From contig NQOH01000008.1 of the NCBI GenBank assembly GCA_003585735.1, positions 31,611 through 47,113 on the forward strand: a stretch of DNA of 15,503 bases. The letters are read 5' to 3'. The DNA comes from Gardnerella kenyensis. Its GTDB lineage: Bacteria; Actinomycetota; Actinomycetes; Actinomycetales; Bifidobacteriaceae. Positions 13,042-15,503 of the stretch are shown here, piece by piece. The translations under genes were made by a program, and so were the position numbers. How positions within the stretch are numbered: position 1 is the first letter of the stretch; every line of letters begins with the position of its first letter. Under the pieces are notes generated by a model. The model was given only the letters and a program-made list of their open reading frames with translations, was not told where the DNA came from and searched no databases.

Positions 13042-14232
13042 ATGAGCGTGTGGGATAGCGTAATTGGGCAAACGCAAGTAGTTCAACGCTTGCGTAAAGT
13101 TACTTGCGCGGATGCTAGTAAAATAGCGCAATCCTGGCTTATTTGCGGATCTGCCGGATTCGGTAGTGTGCAAGTTGCTAAAGCTTTTGCTGCGGCTCTT
13201 GAAAGCCCGGATCACGGCGAGGGCAGTGGTGAAAATAGTGGTGAAAATAGTGGCGAAAATAGTGGCGAAAAACTTAGTAAAACTGCTCGTGAAGTTTTAG
13301 CCGGCTCGCATCCGGACGTTCACACTCTTACCACGGAAGGCATAACTCTTAGCGTTGAAGCCGTGCGCGAAGTTATTGGAATTTCTGAGCAAATGCCAAG
13401 CATCGCTCCGTGGCGAATTATTATTATTGAAGATGTTGGAAGAATGCTTGAGCGTAGCACGAACGTGTTGCTTAAAGAAATTGAGGAACCGAGTGAGCAC
13501 ACAATTTGGCTGCTTTGCGCTTCAAGCCCTCAAGACGTGCTGCCAACAATTCGCTCTCGCACGCAACTTGTGCAATTAGCTACTCCGGATGAGCAATCAA
13601 TATCGCAATATATTGTTGCAAAAACAGGTGCTGAAAATAATCTTGCAAATCGCGCGGCTAGACTTTGCCAAGGAAATGTGGAAACTGCGCTTCTTTACGC
13701 AAGCGATGAGCGCGCTTTAAGTAGGCGAGATGAGCTGGTTGCGGGGCTTCTTCGTATGCACGATGCTGCAGACGCGATTATGCTTGCGTCAATGCTTATT
13801 GAAGACGCAAAAGCTCAAGCAGAAGATGAAGTGCAACGCAGCGTTGAGGCTCAGCAGAATGAGTTTCGAAGAATTAACGGTTTAGCAGATTCGGACAGAG
13901 TTCCGCCAAAATTGCGCACAGCTTACAATGCGATTGGCAAAAAAGAGGAAGTAAAGCGCAAAGTTACGCGCGTAAGTCGTGACGTTTTGGGGCGTTCGCT
14001 AGACGCAATTAACAGCGTGTATCGTGACGTTTTAGTTGTGCTTAATAATGCTCAAAATTCTTCGCCAATAATAAATCAAGATTTTAAATCTGATATTTTG
14101 GCGTTATCTAAGAATCTTACGGTTTCTAGCGCATTAAATTGCGTTGACAATATTGCTACAGCTCGCAGGCGCTTGGCTAGGAACGGTAACGCAACTCTTG
14201 TTTTTGAAGCGCTATTCTGCTCGCTTTTGTAG
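13042..14232 (+). CDS. holB: DNA polymerase III delta-prime subunit
   Basis: Delta-prime is a clamp-loader subunit that helps place the sliding clamp on primed DNA. The 396 residues show the family order: VWDSVIGQTQVVQRL (3-17), the degenerate nucleotide-binding loop SWLICGSAGFGSVQVAKAF (31-49, no Walker lysine), the VLAGSHPDVHTLTTEG segment, then SVEAVREVI, WRIIIIEDVGRM, NVLLKEIEEPSEHTIWLLCAS and VLPTIRSRTQLVQL. Two features are unusual. The region between the loop and VLAGSHPD, where most delta-prime proteins carry a four-cysteine zinc module, has no cysteine and is instead a GENS repeat (59-78). The SRC motif reads SRT. A poor Shine-Dalgarno (GGGGGTGAAGCG) precedes the ATG. It is the last gene of the topA-tmk-holB cluster and converges on the LacI gene 11 bases away. 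Confidence 0.9.
   Translation: MSVWDSVIGQTQVVQRLRKVTCADASKIAQSWLICGSAGFGSVQVAKAFAAALESPDHGEGSGENSGENSGENSGEKLSKTAREVLAGSHPDVHTLTTEGITLSVEAVREVIGISEQMPSIAPWRIIIIEDVGRMLERSTNVLLKEIEEPSEHTIWLLCASSPQDVLPTIRSRTQLVQLATPDEQSISQYIVAKTGAENNLANRAARLCQGNVETALLYASDERALSRRDELVAGLLRMHDAADAIMLASMLIEDAKAQAEDEVQRSVEAQQNEFRRINGLADSDRVPPKLRTAYNAIGKKEEVKRKVTRVSRDVLGRSLDAINSVYRDVLVVLNNAQNSSPIINQDFKSDILALSKNLTVSSALNCVDNIATARRRLARNGNATLVFEALFCSLL
13216..13275 (+). repeat. 12-base coding repeat in holB (GENS units)
   Basis: Five units of 12 bases start at 13216, 13228, 13240, 13252 and 13264, of the form GGTGAAAATAGT or GGCGAAAATAGT, with the first and last diverged. They encode Gly-Glu-Asn-Ser copies. The period keeps the reading frame. 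Confidence 0.9.
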
Positions 14233-14252
14233 AAAATAGCGTGCTATATTCT
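14231..14252. terminator. Palindrome joining the ends of two convergent genes
   Basis: AGAAAATAGCGTGCTATATTCT has 10-base arms with one mismatch and a GT centre. The right arm contains the whole LacI-gene stop, and the left arm starts within the holB stop. It could be a weak bidirectional terminator or barrier between converging transcripts. It lacks long T-runs and is AT-rich, so termination is uncertain. Confidence 0.35.
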
Positions 14253-15323
14253 CCACGGAAGTGACATATCGCTTGTGCCTATTCTTGGAGCGTTCGTTGA
14301 CTCGCGGCGCATAATTTCCGGCCTAAATTCCATGTGTGCCGGCAGCCAATGTTGCTCGGATTTTTCTGCAGTTGCTAATCGAATTGCCTCGCGCGCAATC
14401 TGCTGGTACGGGGGCCTGATTGAAGAAAGCTTTGGTTCGGATATTTCCGCTTGCCTGCTATCTCCATAGCCGATTACGCGCACATCTTGCGGAATTCTAA
14501 GAGAAAGTTCATGCAAAGCTAATAGTGCGCCCATTGCAACGGCATCATTTGCGCAAATAATCGCGTCTGGCATGCGCGCTTGCTTAGCTGACAAATCGGA
14601 AAAAAGCTGCATAGTATCTCTGAATCCTCGCTGATACGTCAGCTCGCCAAAAGTAGTCCAATCAGGCTCAGAAAGTAAGCTTAAACGGCTCGCAGCAGTT
14701 TGGAAATTCGCGAATAAGTTTGCGCTTTGTGTAGAGTCAACATTCCCGCTTAAATAAGCAATATTGTGAGCATCGTGATGTGAAAGATGTATTAAAGCGG
14801 CTTCCATCATGGATTCTTGATCCATGCCAACCCAGTTAATATGGAACGAAGTAGCTGTGCCGCCAATTTGCACAATCGGAAGATTATTCACGTAGTTTTC
14901 GAGTATTTTTGTTAAATCAGTATTGTTCGATGGCACCACAATAAGGCTATCAACATTATGATCAATTAGCTCTTCTATGCGTTCTTCTTGAGATTCTGCG
15001 TTTTTTCCCGTGCCAACAAGAAGTATTTTATCTATTTCATGTGCCGCTTCATCCAATGCGGAAAGCATGTTTATATTAAAAGAATCGTTTGCCGTATCTG
15101 TGCTTATTAGTACGCCAATAGTGTTTGTAGTGTCGCTTCTCAATGCGCTTGCTGCGTAATTTACTGAGTAATTAAGCTGTTCTGCTGCTTTTCTAACGCG
15201 TTTGGCAATGTCATCATCTTTGGTGCGTCTTCCTGAAAGAACGCGTGATACGGTTGCGATTGAAACTTTCGCGAGTGCGGCAACATGCGTTATGGAGGCG
15301 TTTTGATTTGTTTGATTTGTCAT
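14244..15323 (-). CDS. LacI/GalR-family transcriptional regulator
   Basis: This is a DNA-binding repressor or activator responding to a sugar or related small molecule, which cannot be named from sequence. With the ATG at 15323 it has 359 residues. The N-terminal helix-turn-helix is ITHVAALAKVSIATVSRVLSG (about 11-31 in sum, given here in two overlapping parts), followed by the hinge (about 46-60, YSVNYAASALRSD). The periplasmic-binding-protein-like core starts at NTIGVLIS and includes VDSLIVVPSN, AIICANDAVAMGALLAL and VRVIGYGDS. The effector domain is complete. An ATG at 15335, four codons upstream, has no Shine-Dalgarno; the one at 15323 has a G-run 5 bases before it. The gene converges on holB and lies just behind a HPr gene on the same strand, with a 9-base inverted repeat between them. 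Neighbouring transport genes that would show its regulon are not in the window. Confidence 0.92.
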   Translation of the reverse strand: MTNQTNQNASITHVAALAKVSIATVSRVLSGRRTKDDDIAKRVRKAAEQLNYSVNYAASALRSDTTNTIGVLISTDTANDSFNINMLSALDEAAHEIDKILLVGTGKNAESQEERIEELIDHNVDSLIVVPSNNTDLTKILENYVNNLPIVQIGGTATSFHINWVGMDQESMMEAALIHLSHHDAHNIAYLSGNVDSTQSANLFANFQTAASRLSLLSEPDWTTFGELTYQRGFRDTMQLFSDLSAKQARMPDAIICANDAVAMGALLALHELSLRIPQDVRVIGYGDSRQAEISEPKLSSIRPPYQQIAREAIRLATAEKSEQHWLPAHMEFRPEIMRRESTNAPRIGTSDMSLPWRI

Positions 15324-15342
15324 AATTGCCCCCATATAGGTG

Positions 15343-15376
15343 CGGTGCTGCAGTGATGATTAACGTCGCAGCACCG
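15343..15376. promoter_or_regulatory. Inverted repeat between the HPr and LacI genes
   Basis: CGGTGCTGC (15343-15351) and GCAGCACCG (15368-15376) are perfect 9-base arms separated by 16 bases, about 20 bases before the LacI start and 35 bases after the HPr stop. No U-run follows on either strand, so a rho-independent terminator is doubtful. An operator for the LacI protein or a hairpin between two co-transcribed genes fits better. Confidence 0.5.
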
Positions 15377-15411
15377 TAAGAACGAATATTATTTGCCTGA
15401 TTGTTTATATA

Positions 15412-15503
15412 TTATTCACCTTTCGTGACTACGTCGACAAGATTGCTTGCTACAGTTTCTGCATCTTCGCCATCTACTGTAATTGTGATTGAATCTCCTT
15501 TAG
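15412..15503 (-). CDS. ptsH: PTS phosphocarrier HPr, C-terminal end (gene runs off the right edge)
   Basis: On the minus strand an open frame enters at the window edge and ends with TAA at 15412-15414, giving 29 residues: KGDSITITVDGEDAETVASN then LVDVVTKGE. This matches the end of HPr (the family ending with KGDEITI, a DG(A/E)DE segment and a helix of Leu/Val residues). HPr passes phosphate from enzyme I to sugar-specific EIIA domains in the PTS. The phosphorylated His and the regulatory Ser lie in the missing part. The match covers only the last third of the protein, so the call is probable rather than certain. Confidence 0.72.
   Translation of the reverse strand, partial: KGDSITITVDGEDAETVASNLVDVVTKGE

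Overview
The window is a chromosomal stretch from a low-GC member of the Bifidobacteriaceae, most likely Gardnerella or a close relative (inferred from protein character and base composition; no search was run). Three things point there: an actinobacterial dnaK-grpE-dnaJ-hspR operon, an actinobacterial-type inositol-3-phosphate synthase next to a bifunctional PBP, and an actinobacterial-type SRP RNA, all in AT-leaning DNA. I see no insertion sequence, prophage, CRISPR array, tRNA or rRNA. No gene-free stretch exceeds 300 bases; the longest (about 266 bases, ino1 to the PAP2 gene) holds an 18-base repeat array and the SRP RNA.

Layout. 1-3181 (+): end of dnaK, then grpE, a zinc-finger-less dnaJ and the repressor gene hspR, a heat-shock chaperone operon that carries its own regulator. 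3126-6370 (-): a HAD phosphatase gene and, upstream of it, a class A penicillin-binding protein; the HAD gene overlaps hspR tail to tail by 56 bp. 6576-7718 (+): ino1, divergent from the PBP gene. 7832-7918 (+): SRP RNA. 7985-9238 (+): PAP2-family membrane phosphatase with a long acidic N-terminal region. 9373-14232 (+): topA, tmk and holB, a probable DNA topology, dTTP supply and clamp-loader cluster. 14244-15503 (-): a LacI-family regulator and, upstream of it at the edge, the C-terminal end of the PTS phosphocarrier HPr.

The most unusual feature is a recurring architecture at gene 3' ends. At four unrelated genes (dnaJ, the PBP gene, ino1, tmk) the last codons plus the stop codon are the first unit of a short tandem array that fills the start of the downstream spacer. 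Each array has its own unit sequence and length (10-11, 15-16, 18 and 16 bases), so this is not one dispersed repeat family. Each array multiplies stop codons, and two of them set the distance to the next gene. Other tandem expansions lie inside coding sequence in multiples of three: a 12-base repeat in holB where family members usually carry a zinc module, and repeats in the PAP2 protein's acidic region and the TopA lysine-rich tail. A Cys-rich N-terminal extension on thymidylate kinase is a further oddity.
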